Assembly (NCBI RefSeq): GCF_000787575.1
Contig: NW_012236510.1
Coordinates: 62,001-126,000 of the forward strand
DNA: 64,000 nt
DNA from: Acytostelium subglobosum LB1
Lineage: Eukaryota; Evosea; Eumycetozoa; Acytosteliales; Acytosteliaceae
Direction of reading: 5' to 3'
How positions within the stretch are numbered: the first letter of the stretch is position 1; every line of letters starts with the position of its first letter. The position numbers were made by a program, and so were the translations under genes. Below the pieces are notes generated by a model that saw only the letters and a program-made list of their open reading frames with translations, was not told the origin of the DNA and ran no database searches. This document shows, piece by piece, positions 1 to 12,705 of the stretch.

Positions 1-84
1 GATTTTTGAGTTCACACACTGGATTGGAATGCATAAAACCACTTCGAAGTGGTTTCAAACTAAATACAACGAATCAATCAAAGA

Positions 85-94
85 GATATAAATA
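85..94 (+). promoter_or_regulatory. TATA-like element upstream of histone H4
   Basis: A TATAAATA-type motif lies about 185 nt before the H4 start codon, in a very AT-rich leader that also contains several CAAT-type words. Dictyostelid promoters commonly carry such a box. It is assigned by motif and position only; no transcription start is known. Confidence 0.4.
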
Positions 95-272
95 ATATAT
101 CCTACAATTACACTACGCATATAACTTTCTGTATCTTTATACACTTTCTTATTTTAATTGTAAGTAAATTACCATTCAACATCCACTATCATTGTCAATT
201 ATTGCCAATCAATATCTAACATCATCACCATCACCAACTCAAATACTCAGACTCATACTTAATCAGTGAAGA

Positions 273-602
273 ATGTCAACCGGTGCCCCATCTGGAAGAG
301 GAAAGACTGGAGGAAAAGTCGGAGGTAAAGTCGGTGCCAAGAGACACAGAAAGGTGTTGAAGGACTACATCCACGGAATTACAAAGCCAGCCATCCGTCG
401 TCTGGCGAGAAGAGGAGGTGTCAAGCGTATCTCTTTCCCAATCTATGAGGAGATCCGTAACGTGCTCCGTAACTTTTTGGAGAACGTTGTCCGTGACTCT
501 GTTGCCTACACTGAGCACGCCAACAGACGTACCGTCACTGCCATGGACGTCGTCTATGCCCTCAAGAAGCAAGGTCGTACCCTCTATGGTTTCAACTCAT
601 AA
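273..602 (+). CDS. H4: Histone H4
   Basis: Core nucleosome histone that pairs with H3. The 109-residue intronless ORF carries the H4 hallmarks: the basic patch [10 protein letters not shown], the segment [32 protein letters not shown] and the C-terminal QGRTLYGF. It is about six residues longer than the usual 103, the difference lying in the N-terminal tail, which starts [11 protein letters not shown] and then has lysines spaced exactly every four residues. The histone-fold region is also somewhat divergent ([12 protein letters not shown] in place of the usual SGLIYEETRGVL). The first ATG in frame is taken as the start. Lack of introns is typical of replication-dependent histone genes. The assignment is certain; whether this is the main H4 or a variant is not. 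Confidence 0.97.
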   Translation: MSTGAPSGRGKTGGKVGGKVGAKRHRKVLKDYIHGITKPAIRRLARRGGVKRISFPIYEEIRNVLRNFLENVVRDSVAYTEHANRRTVTAMDVVYALKKQGRTLYGFNS

Positions 603-1694
603 GCGCCGTGACCCGTCCACCGTTCGATTACGACATATCTCGCTTGCAAGATTTAACAAATGGTGTTTCTTAACACCACCACATGCGCAAAGACACTTTA
701 TCATCATGGACATATCCATCCATCAAACCTTGATCATCATCACCAATCCAACATATCAAGTTGTAATGTCTTGGTAGTCATTAATGTGATTCGGACTAAA
801 ATTCACAGGTGTGATAATGGTCGGATGATCTGGTATCATTTATTGTGAGTAGTCTTTGTCTCATTGTCCTGTGCCTTCTTTGTGAACAACTCGATCCTTT
901 TGTATTGTAAATTAGGTTGTGTCTCGAGGGCTCCATCAAAAATGACCAATGTTGATGGCAGCATTCTCATCTCTGTCCATCCATAGTGTGCCAAAGACAC
1001 TTCATCACCATCATCATTATCAATGAGACTTCCTTGTTAACAACTCTATCCTCTTCAGGATGTCCTGGCGGCATCCTAATCTCTGTCCATAGTGTTGAGG
1101 GACTAAATCTACCTCGGCATCCATCTTTACAATCACCAATCTAATATATCAATCTCCATCATCTATCTATTACCACAGGTGTTCATATGAATATTTCCAT
1201 ATTAGTCTAATAAATATATACACACATCTATTTGATGTCCACCAAGACCCTCCAAACTCCAATGCTCAACCACAACATTCTCTCTCAAACCCTGCCAAAC
1301 CAGACAATGAAAGTATCTGTGTCTCTTTCTTTGTTTTGTCTCAACTTTTAGATAGTTGCTCATCCGTTGATGACCCTTCATACAATAGAATGAATGGACT
1401 TTCCTTTGACTTTGCTTTGACAATCAACCCATCAACTCACCACCCAGCTATTGTCAACACTATTCCTTAACAATATTCATCGCCATCTATTTGTTGCTAT
1501 GTCGTGCCACCCTTTTGCCAATGTAATCGAGACGTTCCACCATTAGCTAAAGCATCATCGACGTCACTCACCTCACTCACATCTCTTTAGTTAAAGCACT
1601 ATACATACTTCTATTCTTTTTCCCATATAATCATTCTTCCTTTCTACCTCTATTATCTCTATATTTATTATTAAATGGTACCTATACCATCAAC
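603..1694. other. Long gene-free stretch with degenerate direct repeats
   Basis: About 1.1 kb between H4 and eEF1A with no convincing gene. It contains imperfect repeated phrases: CTCATCTCTGTCCAT near 970 and CTAATCTCTGTCCAT near 1077; AAAGACACTT at about 690 and 993; and GTGAACAACTCGATCC near 880 beside GTTAACAACTCTATCC near 1036. It probably holds the H4 3' end and the eEF1A promoter. Short ORFs here have no coding character. Confidence 0.5.
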
Positions 1695-1702
1695 TATAAA
1701 TA
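1695..1702 (+). promoter_or_regulatory. TATA box of eEF1A
   Basis: TATAAATA lies 119-126 nt upstream of the eEF1A start codon, followed by an AT-rich leader with a TAA-triplet run. Spacing and sequence fit a strong TATA promoter for a highly expressed gene. The assignment is by motif only. Confidence 0.45.
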
Positions 1703-1751
1703 CAATGGCAATAGCAAACATAACAACAACCATCAATTATCAAACTAACAA

Positions 1752-1777
1752 ATAATAATAATAATAATAATAATAAT
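1752..1777. repeat. TAA trinucleotide microsatellite in the eEF1A leader
   Basis: About eight tandem AAT/TAA triplets lie 45-70 nt before the eEF1A ATG, probably within the 5' untranslated region. Such runs are frequent in AT-rich dictyostelid leaders. Confidence 0.8.
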
Positions 1778-1820
1778 TATTCCATCCATTCATCTACTTA
1801 CTCACTCTTGAGCAACAACA

Positions 1821-3203
1821 ATGGGAAAGGAGAAGACTCACATTAACATCGTCGTAATTGGCCATGTGGATGCCGGAAAGTCCACTACAACGGGTCACTT
1901 GATCTACAAGTGCGGTGGCATTGACAAGCGTGTCATTGAGAAGTACGAGAAGGAGGCCGCTGAGATTGGCAAGCAGTCCTTCAAGTACGCTTGGGTCATG
2001 GACAAGTTGAAGGCCGAGCGTGAGAGAGGTATCACCATTGATATCGCCCTGTGGAAGTTTGAGACTGCCAAGTACTACTTCACCATCATTGATGCCCCAG
2101 GTCACCGTGACTTTATCAAGAACATGATCACCGGTACCTCCCAGGCTGACTGTGCCGTGCTCGTCATTGCCTCGCCAACCGGTGAGTTTGAGGCAGGTAT
2201 CGCCAAGAATGGCCAGACCCGTGAGCATGCTCTCCTGGCCTTCACTCTTGGTGTTCGCCAGATGATCGTCGCCGTCAACAAGATGGATGAGAAGTCCACC
2301 AGCTACTCTGAGGCTCGTTACAATGAGATTGTCAAGGAGACCGGCTCCTTCATCAAGAAGATTGGCTACAACCCTGAGAAGGTCCCATTCGTGCCAATCT
2401 CTGGCTGGAACGGTGACAACATGTTGGAGAGGTCCCCCAACATGGCCTGGTACAAGGGTCCAACTCTTCTCGAGGCCCTGGACAGCATCGTTGAGCCAAA
2501 GAGACCATCCGACAAGCCACTCCGTATCCCACTCCAGGATGTCTACAAGATCGGTGGTATCGGAACCGTCCCAGTCGGTCGTGTCGAGACCGGTGTGTTG
2601 AAGCCAGGTATGCTCGTCACCTTTGCCCCATCTGGACTCACCACCGACGTCAAGTCCGTGGAGATGCACCACGAGCAGCTTCCTCAGGCCACTCCAGGTG
2701 ACAACGTTGGTTTCAACGTCCGCAACCTTTCCGTCAAGGACATCAAGAGAGGTATGGTTGCTGGTGACTCAAAGAATGACCCACCCTTCGAGACTGAGAC
2801 CTTCACGGCCCAGGTCATCATCATGAACCACCCAGGCCAGATCCACGCCGGTTACGCACCAGTGCTCGACTGTCACACCGCCCACATTGCTTGCAAGTTC
2901 AGCAAGATCCTGGACAAGGTGGACCGTCGTTCCGGCGCCATCATGCCCAAGGAGGGAGCTGGTGACATTGTCTTGAAGAATGGTGACTCGGCCATGGTTG
3001 AGCTCACTCCCTCCAAGCCAATGTGTGTTGAGACCTTCACCGAGTACCCACCACTCGGTCGTTTCGCCGTGCGTGATATGAGACAGACCGTTGCCGTCGG
3101 TGTTGTCAAGGCCGTCACCAAGAAGGTTGCTGGAAAGCCAGGAGACAAGAAGCCTGCAGCTGGAGCAGCCGGTGCAGCAGCAGCCCCAGCCAAGAAGAAG
3201 TGA
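1821..3203 (+). CDS. eef1a: Translation elongation factor 1-alpha
   Basis: GTPase that delivers aminoacyl-tRNA to the ribosomal A site in the cytosol. The 460-residue ORF has every GTP-binding motif: P-loop GHVDAGKST near residue 14, the switch region [20 protein letters not shown] near 91, and the guanine-specificity motif NKMD near 153. Domains II and III follow in the normal order, and the length matches the eukaryotic family. The C-terminus ends in a short Ala/Lys-rich tail ([13 protein letters not shown]). The coding region is uninterrupted and uses strongly biased codons (gtc, aag, cca), as expected for a highly expressed gene. The AACAACAATG start context is good. Confidence 0.98.
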   Translation: MGKEKTHINIVVIGHVDAGKSTTTGHLIYKCGGIDKRVIEKYEKEAAEIGKQSFKYAWVMDKLKAERERGITIDIALWKFETAKYYFTIIDAPGHRDFIKNMITGTSQADCAVLVIASPTGEFEAGIAKNGQTREHALLAFTLGVRQMIVAVNKMDEKSTSYSEARYNEIVKETGSFIKKIGYNPEKVPFVPISGWNGDNMLERSPNMAWYKGPTLLEALDSIVEPKRPSDKPLRIPLQDVYKIGGIGTVPVGRVETGVLKPGMLVTFAPSGLTTDVKSVEMHHEQLPQATPGDNVGFNVRNLSVKDIKRGMVAGDSKNDPPFETETFTAQVIIMNHPGQIHAGYAPVLDCHTAHIACKFSKILDKVDRRSGAIMPKEGAGDIVLKNGDSAMVELTPSKPMCVETFTEYPPLGRFAVRDMRQTVAVGVVKAVTKKVAGKPGDKKPAAGAAGAAAAPAKKK

Positions 3204-3405
3204 CTGGCCGAACTTTTGTTTAGTAATAAACCACCTCCGCCAATCATTGAAAAAAAACAACTATTATTATTATTTATTTTTTATTTTAATTCCCAGGTGT
3301 AAATTGAGCGCGGGTACTTGTAAAAAATGAACATTCACAGAAATCCAATTTATCTGTTTCTGTTTCGCACAGATAAACGACAAAAGACGATAGTCGTCTG
3401 TTCAT

Positions 3406-6400
3406 ATGAGTAGTAATACGAAACAAAACATAATGAAGAAAACAGCACCATCAAGCAAGCCCTCATCACAACAACAACAACAACAACAACAACAACCACA
3501 ACAACAGGCAAAGAGTGCGAATGATAGTGACAAGGGCAAAACAAAGGAGTCATCATCATCTGTAAAGAAGAGAAAACAACCAAGTTCTCAAGCAAGTGAT
3601 GACTCTGACCAAAGCTCAAATGACTTTCATGACATTGAGCCCGTCATCATACAACACAAGAAACAAAGGCACTCTACTCATCACTCAAAGATACCTGACA
3701 AGCGTATGTATCATCATTACATGTTGGATTGATTGATTGATTTAATAAATTGTCTAACTAACAATCTATGATGATCATATGTTATAGTTAATGTATCAAG
3801 AAAGGGTGATCGTCACATGATAGACACGCCAAAGACATACTCTGAACTCAAGAAACAGGTGTCATCACTCAATCTACTAAAGCAAAAGGCACCACTGCGA
3901 TTCTCTGATCTCGCCAACAATGAGATCACCAACGATGAACAATATCAAGTGTTCCTCACAACCAACAACTCTATCATCATACTCTACACTGATGGAGAGG
4001 ACCCTCTCGAGAACCCAGAGGAGATGATGGTCGACATCACACCCTCCAAGAACATCCTGCTCAAAGCAGGTACATCTGACTACACGTATGTATTCATTCA
4101 TTCCATCTCTATACTCTGACTAACCTTCATTCGATCACACCAATAGTACATCGAACGCTCTAGCAGAGTTTATTGATAACTCCATTCAGGCAGTAAGAGG
4201 CAATCCAATGGGCAAGAAGATTATAAAGATTGAGATCAAGGAGCCAGTCAATGGCACGACAGTAAGTGATCAGAGTATACCGCACCCATTGACACGTGAT
4301 GTAGACCATCAATCTAACAATTATCACACTCACTCCAGTCAATCAGATTCTATGATAATGGATGTGGAATGACCAAGAACGACCTTCATCGTTGGGGCAC
4401 TATGGGTATGTCACAGGCTGATGTGGACGGTCATGATCATACCGCGAGTGGCGCTACAATCACTGGAATGATATCTCGTTTCGGTGTTGGTGCCAAGAAG
4501 GCTGCGTTCTACCTTGGAACCAAGGTACAGGTTATCACCAAGGTGTCTGGCAGTCTCTTTACAAACGAGGCCACCATCTCGTTGGACATTCTGAACTCCA
4601 CACACGACCAGGATTGGAAGATCCCTATCAAGGTGCGTCAGGCCACCAAGAAGGAGTTGGACTTGGATCACTTCACAGAGGTGCATGTCTTTGGCGTCTC
4701 ATTGGCCAAACTTCAGTCGACATCGCAGTCGAACTTTGTTCAGTCGATTTCTAGCATCAAGAGAGACCTCGCACACATCTACTTCTATTATCTACATCCA
4801 CTGGATCTCAGCCATGTGTCATTGGACGAGGATGATGAGGAATTTGAAATGCATTCGTCCGCTGAGGAGGATGTGGAATCCCCAACAGAAACAGACGCTC
4901 AACAGAAACAATCCCAGCAACCAGTCCAATCAGTGTCCCAACCACTGGATCAGTCTCAACAGACGGCGGAGCAGCCCGAGCAACCAGCTCATCGCTCAAA
5001 GAAGAAGTCAGCGCCACATACCAATGACTACAAGATATCACTCAATCACTTTGACCTGGCATCTGTTGATGACTCGATGGAGGACCTCTATCTAGAGTTT
5101 GGCAAACGACTCAAGCAGTTTTCACTTAGAGTGGAGAACATTGACGTTGTTTGCAAGCTCCGTTACTTCCCCTATATCGCCGAGCGTGAGACACTGCCCA
5201 TCCCCTATCGCATACTGAACGAACACCCCACTGAGCCGGCCGACACCTTCCCATTATCCCTACGTAAGCCTGGCCTGGAGGTGTTCTGGAATGGCAGACT
5301 GATACCCGACGCACATATTGAACGTCTGGCCTTCATGACTGGTGGCAAAGTGGACAAGGAGAAGTTGGACGAGAAATGGATCCAGCGTGTCAAGGGCGCA
5401 ATCTATTTGACGTCCGACTTCCCCGTCAATCAGAACAAGACCAACATTATCAAGGAGCACGCCATCTTCCAGAGCCTCGACAAGTCTGGCACCCGGGCAA
5501 ACACCAAGGATTGGAAGTCGTGGCTGCTCAGATGTCACAAGAGTTACGATCAAGACTTCCAGTTCGAGGTGGAGCTCTACGACACTGAGTCCAACAAGAC
5601 ATTCTGCAAGACAGTGTCTGTTGGAGGTTTCACCTTCCAGAAGGGCGACGCTGTAAAGCTGGGTATACGCAAGCTCAGCTGTGCACTCATCAAGGAGATG
5701 CATTTCGTCGGCACACCCGACTCTAGGACGTCAGAGTTCCTCTTCACTGTGGACAGGGTCAACTACAAGCCACTGCCACTAGAGACAGTCCCAGGCAGCA
5801 AGATCTATGGAAAGATTGCAAAGGAAGAGTACACCAAGTTATTGGAGGAGCAGCGCAACCTGTTGCCCAAGAATCTCAAGATCTACGAGGGCGACCGAGT
5901 GCCCTATCCAAAGAAGGAGTATAAATCGGGCGAGAAGATCAGCTACTTGTCAGCCATGCTGTATGATCGAAACACTCCTCCAAGACCCGTGACCAAGGCC
6001 ATCATCGAGGCCGAGTCCATCAAGATCACACTGCAGGTGATCTACATGCCAAACAACGAAGTGGTCTACACTGCAAGCTCAGCAGGTGGCGACCAATTCT
6101 ACAAGACGGGAGCAGTGTCCTACACTATGGGCGGGGTCAACCTCTTCCAAAAGACTGGCGCCTACATCTTCAAGTTTACTTGCAGCTTCCCAAATGTCAA
6201 GGAGGCCACACACTATTGTGCCGCCATCCATGGTGATCCAACCGATATCACCGGAGTCTATCAACTGGAGAAGCTCATGACCAATGCAGCGGTGCCACTC
6301 GACGCTGACCTGCCACCCATCCTCTTGTCAGTGTTGGATGCTCAGGGCAACAACGTACCCGTCTCCCTGACACCAAAGGACAAGATTGTGCTCACTGCCG

Positions 6401-9400
6401 TGGTCTACAGTGAGTCAGAGCCAGAGCAGAGGAAGGAGGCCAAGCTCTCAAAGAATCCAGCCATCACGTCTGACGATAGAGGAATCGAGATCAAGGGCCT
6501 ACAGGTAATTGATGCCAGCCTCGATGATGACTCGGTGTGCGTCATCAGGGCCAAGTGGGGAGATATGACATGCGAGCTGGAGCCAATCAGAATCATTGCC
6601 GGCACACCAACACAGATGTCCTTCCCGGATGATCCATTCGAGCAGGAGGTCATGAACCTGATGACCATGAAGGGCTTTGAGATCTACCTGAAGGACAGGT
6701 GTGGCAACATCTACAACCCCAGCATTTTGACCTACAGCAATACGACCCAGGCGTCACAGCAAAAGACTGCAGCACAGAAGAAGACACGTCGTGGCGCTGC
6801 ACCAAAGCCTCAAGAGCTACACGAGTACATAATGGCATCCTCCACATCGTTGGAGGAAGATCACATCAAGGTTGCTGCTAATCAAGACGGAGGTTTCATA
6901 TTTGCCGATACTTCAGCACTGCAGATCCACCAGAGGGACACACCAATGGACATTGACACGCCCAACGCCAAGGGAAAGACAAAGGCGGCAGCATTCTCCC
7001 TTGTACCCGTTCAGTTTTCCTTCTACAAGGGAGAGAAGGAGTTGGTCACTGTCGAGAAGAAGGTCAAGGTCACGCCATCATTCAAGCCAGCATCGCTTAG
7101 ACTCAACATTATGGATGGTACCGTGGTGACACTGGGCGAAGACACTTTCAAGGTGCTCTCTGGTGCCTCGATAAACTTTGGCGTCAAGGTTTACAGTGCA
7201 GGAGGTGGCGGCAAGAGTCCCTTTGAACTGTCGGGCCTCAAGGCCAAGGTGTCGGTCTCGTGGGATCCAAAGGCCACAAAGGAGATCGCTATGGACAGTC
7301 TGAACATGCTTGTCCTGCCACCTCTCATGTCTGACAAGTCCACAAGGAAGACAGGCTATTGGGTCAACATCACCGTTCCATGGAATCTAGCGCAGAACAA
7401 GAGCGAGAAGGAGGTGGTCCTTAAGAAAGAGTTTTCCCTCGAGACGACAGGTGGAGCACCAAGCACCTTCTTTGCTCAGCCATCCAAGGGCACCGTGTTG
7501 AACAAGGTCAGATGTGACTCTGAGGTTACGATCGAGGTGCGACTGCACGACAAGCGTGGCAACATTGTTAGTCCGGAGGAGTCCCGATCGGACATGCAGA
7601 TCGAGCCTGTCTTTGAGCTGACATCAGAGGACCCATCGGCCAAGTGCTACATAAGCAACTCCAAGATCAGTCCGTTCAACAACGAGAAGAACCTCTACCT
7701 GTGCCATCTGACCATTGTTGGCTTTGGTCCAGTGACTCTGACCGTCAAGGACAAGAACAACACCATCACTGAGTATCCTTTGAAGTTGATCATGATCGAA
7801 GGTTCTGCATCCCAGGTTCGCGTCAACAACCTCTCCAAGCTGTCAGTGTCGTGTGCCAGAGGCGACTATCTGGAGGAGATCAAGGTGTCTCTCTGCGACT
7901 CACTTGGCAACGTCACCACGACCAATGGTATCGAGATCCAATGTGAGTGGGTCGGCCTAACAGGAGCACCTCCCTTTGCCATTAAGAACAAGGCCGTGGT
8001 CAAGAACGGACACGCCTCCATCAAGAACATGGACATCGTTGGCGCCGAGGGCACATACGAGATGCGTGTCACTGCCAAGAACATGAACCTGACAGAGGCC
8101 ACCGTCATCTTTATCATCAAGGGAAGCGCATCGATCCGTCTCTACAACCCCACACCAATCATGAGCAAGCCTTTGCTCACCATCCCACCAATCAAGATAT
8201 CAGTGTTGAACGCTGAGGGCATGGCGCTAAAGGTCATGGAGAGCACAGTCAAGGCCGTACTGCATATGAAGAGCTTTGATTGCACAGGCACCGAGAATGA
8301 CGGCTCTGTTTACCTGTTTGAAGATATCAAGGCCCCAAGGAAGGCAAACACCTACACGCTCAAGTTTATCTACTCCACCGGTGGTGCCAACAAAGTGGAG
8401 CTGGACGAGACATTGGTCGTTGTTCCAGACGACCCAGTCAAGCTGGATGCAAGCACAAACATCGCCCCACACACTTCATCCCAGTTGGCTCATGACCTCA
8501 GACTGTTCGTGACCGACCAGCACGATAACAGGGTTATTGTTACTGGTGAGGTTCGTCCATCGATAGAGTTGGCCGAACAACTATCGCAATCATCATACTT
8601 CCAGATGCCATCGTTGATGCAACCCGAGGCCAAGAAGTTCAACGCAGAGGGCGAGGCTGTGTTCCCATTGCTCAGTCTCAAGGAGTCGGTGGGACTGTCC
8701 CAGGTGTACAATCTTACCTTCAAGACCAACCACACGCCACCAATGATATTGTCCAGGCAGTTTGTCTATCGCAACTCCAAGGAGGACCTTGACAAGAAGG
8801 TGGAGCTCGAGGCAAAGCGACTGTCGATCAACAAGGATCTGGGTGAGGTGCAGACCGTGATCGAGACACTCAGTCAGAACATCTTCAACCTCAACAACAA
8901 GAAGTCGCAGTACAAGAAGCAGATCGACGAGGTGCAGGACCAACTCAAGAAGGACGACCCCAACTTTGACTCTCAGCGTGCCAACCAGAGAGACGATGTG
9001 ATCAAAACAATCAACGAGATACAGGGCGTGCTGGACAAGATGAGTGGCAGCAATCGACGACGTGCATCAACGCCCAACAATTCTATCGCCAGAGAACTCT
9101 CTGATAAGGCTAAGTCGGTCGGACTGGAGAAGAGTGGCATCCTCGGATTGGTCATGGAGTTGATCTACATCGAGTCCAACGAGGAGGCGCAACTCGTTGG
9201 CAGAATGATTGGCAAGAAGATGGAGACGGTGCTCGTGCAGAGCTCCAAGGATTTGGATCAGTACTTTAACATGTACAAGAACCACAACAACCCAATCTAC
9301 TTTGTTGCACTAGACCTTATCAACCCGTTTGTCGAGCACAACAGGGATCAACGCCAAGATAGCAGCCAGTCACAGAGCGGTCTGCTGCCACTCTACCCAA

Positions 9401-9936
9401 TGAGTGGTGCACCAACCAATGGTTTCCTCGGCTATCTGGTCAATAGACTGCAGTTCAAGGCGCAGTACGAGAAGCTCAGGAGAACGATTGGATGGATGCT
9501 GTTCAAGGACGCAATGGTGTTTGAGTCATTGGTGGATGGCTACAACTACAGAAACTTTTGCGTAAAGGCCAAGCGTCCATGTCCTACCATCCTCTGTCTG
9601 AAGGAGATCGAGCTTATCGAGGCCAGCGGAATGGTGTTGATCGGCAAGAAGGATGTGGGTCGTGACCAACACCATCTTGGTCAGTTGCCCATCACAGAGA
9701 GTGCAGAGTTTAACAAGTTGGTGCATCTCAAGTCGTTGTGGGACAACCTGAGACGCACACATCACCAGTTCTACAACTTTAGGAAGGAGATTCAGAAGGA
9801 GGTGGAGGACACTCAGCAGGTCATGTCAGTCAACGAACAGAAGAAGGCACAACTGTTGCAGCAACAGCAGCAGGTATCAGAGCAGCTCAAGAAGATTGAG
9901 AAGGAATCAAAGTCTAGTGGTTCACAACAACAATAA
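3406..9936 (+). CDS. SMCHD1/GMI1-like GHKL-ATPase and SMC-hinge protein
   Basis: Likely chromatin-associated ATPase. Predicted exons are 3406-3703, 3788-4085, 4147-4261 and 4339-9936, all with GT-AG borders and matching phase, giving 2,102 residues. After a Gln/Ser-rich start comes a GHKL ATPase: helix ALAEFIDNS near residue 205, FYDNGCGM near 243 and SRFGVGAKKAAFYLG near 284. A low-complexity acidic, Gln/Pro-rich insert sits near 390-460. A long beta-rich middle follows, then a coiled coil near 1713-1810 and an SMC-hinge-like segment near 1826-1960 (GILGLVMELIYIES and GKKMETVLV). This order, and the length, match SMCHD1 of animals and GMI1 of plants; MORC proteins share the ATPase but lack the hinge. 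The role (chromatin silencing or repair) is inferred from the family, not from the sequence. Confidence 0.85.
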
Positions 9937-10125
9937 ACTTGTTTATTATTATCTTTATTATTGTTATTTTATTATTACTGTCGACGGAAAATTATTATAA
10001 TAATGGGGGTAGTGGGGTTAGTGTGTATGTGTGTGAACTTCACCACCATTGACATTGATCTCAATTACAAGATTTAGATTATATATCTCAATCACAAATA
10101 TAAGTATTTTTGTATAATTTTAAAT

Positions 10126-10987
10126 ATGGAGCCAAGAGAATGTATTAATATTAATGATGGAGTAGCATCATCTAAATCAACTTCTGCTACTACTAGTTCA
10201 ACCACTTCAATATCAACAACACCATCAATAAATAGAATATATACAACACCTTCAACTGAGCAATATAGTAAGACACCTAGAATAGCAAAGACTCCATCAA
10301 CACCAAAGACACCATATGAGCCAAAGAAGGTCTTTGTTCTCTTCACCCCAGATACATGGCCTCAACAATCAACAATTACAAACAAGAATGTACATTCTCC
10401 ACCCAAGACTTCAATACCTTTATCAGAGTTGAGAATTATCTCTGAACAAGTAAGTAGCTTTTAATATTAAAGAGATGGTATATTGATACTAATTGATAAT
10501 CAAATCAGAGATTGAGATCACTCACTCAACAGGATATTATTAATATCAAGATTGCAACACAATTCAAGAAGCCAATGGTTCGTGAGTGGTTCAGGAGAGA
10601 GTGGTTCGAGGACAATCTCGAGATTCCCAACGAACAGGTACTGAGGACTGTATATTCAGTATTCTGCCGACTCACCAAGTTGAATCACCTGTCACACTCG
10701 ATCAGAGATGAGTTCAGGTCGATGTGGTCCGGTATGGTGAGATATAGTCCAGTAAGTTGAATCCTATATTCATAAATATCCGGATACAATGACTTTATAA
10801 TTAACTATTTATAATGATCAATATTAATATTGTGTAGTCCAGGGTACCACATGCCAAGAGGGTTCTTGAGAAGAAAGTGCCGAATCCAGATTCAGAGAGT
10901 TACAAACACTCGGTTATCCGCGACACCAAGAGGAATGAATATGATCCAGAGTTGTGCAGTGCTATCTCCATGATGATATTGGAGTAG
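10126..10987 (+). CDS. Unrecognised 238-residue protein
   Basis: Three exons (10126-10449, 10509-10751, 10838-10987) join in phase 0 with clean GTAAG donors and AG acceptors. The first about 100 residues are Ser/Thr/Pro-rich with repeated TPK/TPS motifs, suggestive of a disordered, phosphorylatable region. The second exon encodes a compact, hydrophobic and charged segment (MVREWFRREWFEDNLE) that looks like a folded helical domain of about 80 residues. The last exon adds a basic tail. I do not recognise the family. There is no signal peptide or membrane segment. Confidence 0.75.
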
Positions 10988-11619
10988 TATCACCCAGAAA
11001 TGATCAATGCCCGTATTCCACAATCCCCACATCATCACCCTCACCCACACACCAAGGGAAATGTCCACCCTACCAATCAATCATGCCGACAATCATTCAC
11101 CACAACCCACTCTCACATATACACTACATCACGATTAGTATTACGATGATTTAATCATCCATCCCTTGACCATCAATTTCATTCAAATCACAATGCAGCT
11201 TGACAATCCATTCTTCATCTCATCGTCTTGATCGGCAGTCAAGTTATCCAAAGTCAAGCAATCACCAATCATCAAAGAGTCAAGGATCATGCTCACTCCA
11301 CTCACTATCACCTCTACCAACAATCATATGATAATGGTAGAGTAGCATTCTTATTGATTTAGTGTTGTTTGGTTAAACTCAAACAATCAATCAATCAACA
11401 AATAAAGAGATGTGCTTCTTCCTTTGAGGGGACACAGTACACTCGATAATGTAAAGCCGGCCATCTCTAGAACGATCATTTACAACTAGTATGCTCGTCA
11501 ATATACGATCATGATTCAGTTTCCAATGCAGGACTCCAATTCAAATTGAACGTGTCTGCAGATATTATCAACTTCTTTTCCCTTTCCAATTTATCCTAAT
11601 TAAATTAATTAAATCCTAA
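10988..11619. other. Gene-free stretch between two plus-strand genes
   Basis: About 630 nt with no ORF of coding character. The first half is rich in CACC/CATC words; the last 70 nt are TTAATTAA-rich and probably promote the membrane-protein gene that starts at 11620. No RNA gene was recognised. Confidence 0.5.
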
Positions 11620-12407
11620 ATGACATCATCCAACTCTTGGTAAGTAATATAATTAAATATATAATATAATCTCAATACTAATATACATATGGTAATAGTT
11701 TAAGAACATTTCCATGGCTTCCATTTATTAGTATAATATTGAATGGAGTTATACTAATATTGAGTATAGTTAACCTGGTATTACATGGACGTAACTCATG
11801 TTTGATTGGAAAGTTCTTTGTATCACTATATGTCATTATCTATGTTGGAAACATAATATTCTCATTCATTTTTTATAAAGTTGGAAACAGACCAAAGTAT
11901 GTATTTCAATCACAATTTATATTAATAATCAAGGATAACTAACCTAACTTATATGCTTATACTCCAACCTTAGTTGTGCTCATAGGAAATGTCTATATAT
12001 TAGTTTAATAATATTCTTTATATTTTCAATTGCCTTATTTGTAATGTCCGAGTTGATCAAGGAACCAGTATCCAAAACTGTATGAATAGAACAATCAAAG
12101 ATAGATAACAAACTAGCTCCTAACATTACGCAATCAATCATCGGATATCCAGAAATATGATGAGTCCTTACATCATCTGTTGAGAACATGTGGAATAATC
12201 AATTGGGTATTCATCGGAATGATGATGTTCTACATTGTGTTTGCGACATGCGCATCATCGTTCAATGAACCGAGCAACAAGTCAAATGCCAAGGACGTAG
12301 AGACAGCATCACCCTACAAACAGGACATACAGAAGCAGCTCAATCACTCTCAAGAGGCCTCTATCAAGGTGCACAGTCAACCCAAGCCATCATACCCATC
12401 TGCCTAA
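11620..12407 (+). CDS. Four-TM membrane protein, unrecognised
   Basis: Four exons (11620-11639, 11699-11896, 11974-12079, 12153-12407) give a 192-residue protein. The 20-nt first exon encodes MTSSNS plus two bases of the next codon and is supported only by phase and a GTAAGT donor. Four hydrophobic helices are clear: around FISIILNGVILILSIV, FFVSLYVIIYVGNIIFSFIF, ISLIIFFIFSIALFVM and IINWVFIGMMMFYIVFAT. A hydrophilic, Ser/Gln/Lys-rich C-terminal tail of about 50 residues follows, presumably cytosolic. The layout recalls tetraspan families, but no tetraspanin CCG motif is present and I assign no family. Confidence 0.7.
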
Positions 12408-12705
12408 AAACTTCATTTGTTGTCGATCGAAGTTGCTCTGTATAATATTCATCTACATACCTGCATGATAGCTGTCTTCATTGTCGCAACCACTGAATAG
12501 TAGTAGTAGTATTCAGTAAATCTGCAGGTCCTTCAAAGACATCGATATGTTTCTGTTGCTGCTGTTGGTCGTCGCCAATCATTAACTGTTGCTGTCATAG
12601 TCGTAGTTGTTATTATTGTTATAGTTGATGTTGGTTCATTTATTAGATGATCGCAGCGATGATATGAGCTGTTGTTATACAATGTCGCTAAAGTATTAAA
12701 AGTGT
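12408..12705. other. Gene-free spacer with a weak 34-residue ORF
   Basis: About 300 nt between a plus-strand gene end and the minus-strand ATP synthase epsilon gene. A 34-codon minus-strand ORF (12582 to 12478) that starts MIGDDQQQQQ is present but has no support beyond its ATG. A GTAGTAGTAGTAGTA run lies near 12503. Nothing else is evident. Confidence 0.4.

Noticed and set aside
1794-2672. 292-codon minus-strand ORF
   Set aside because: Antisense of eEF1A; long because of strong codon bias in the real gene.
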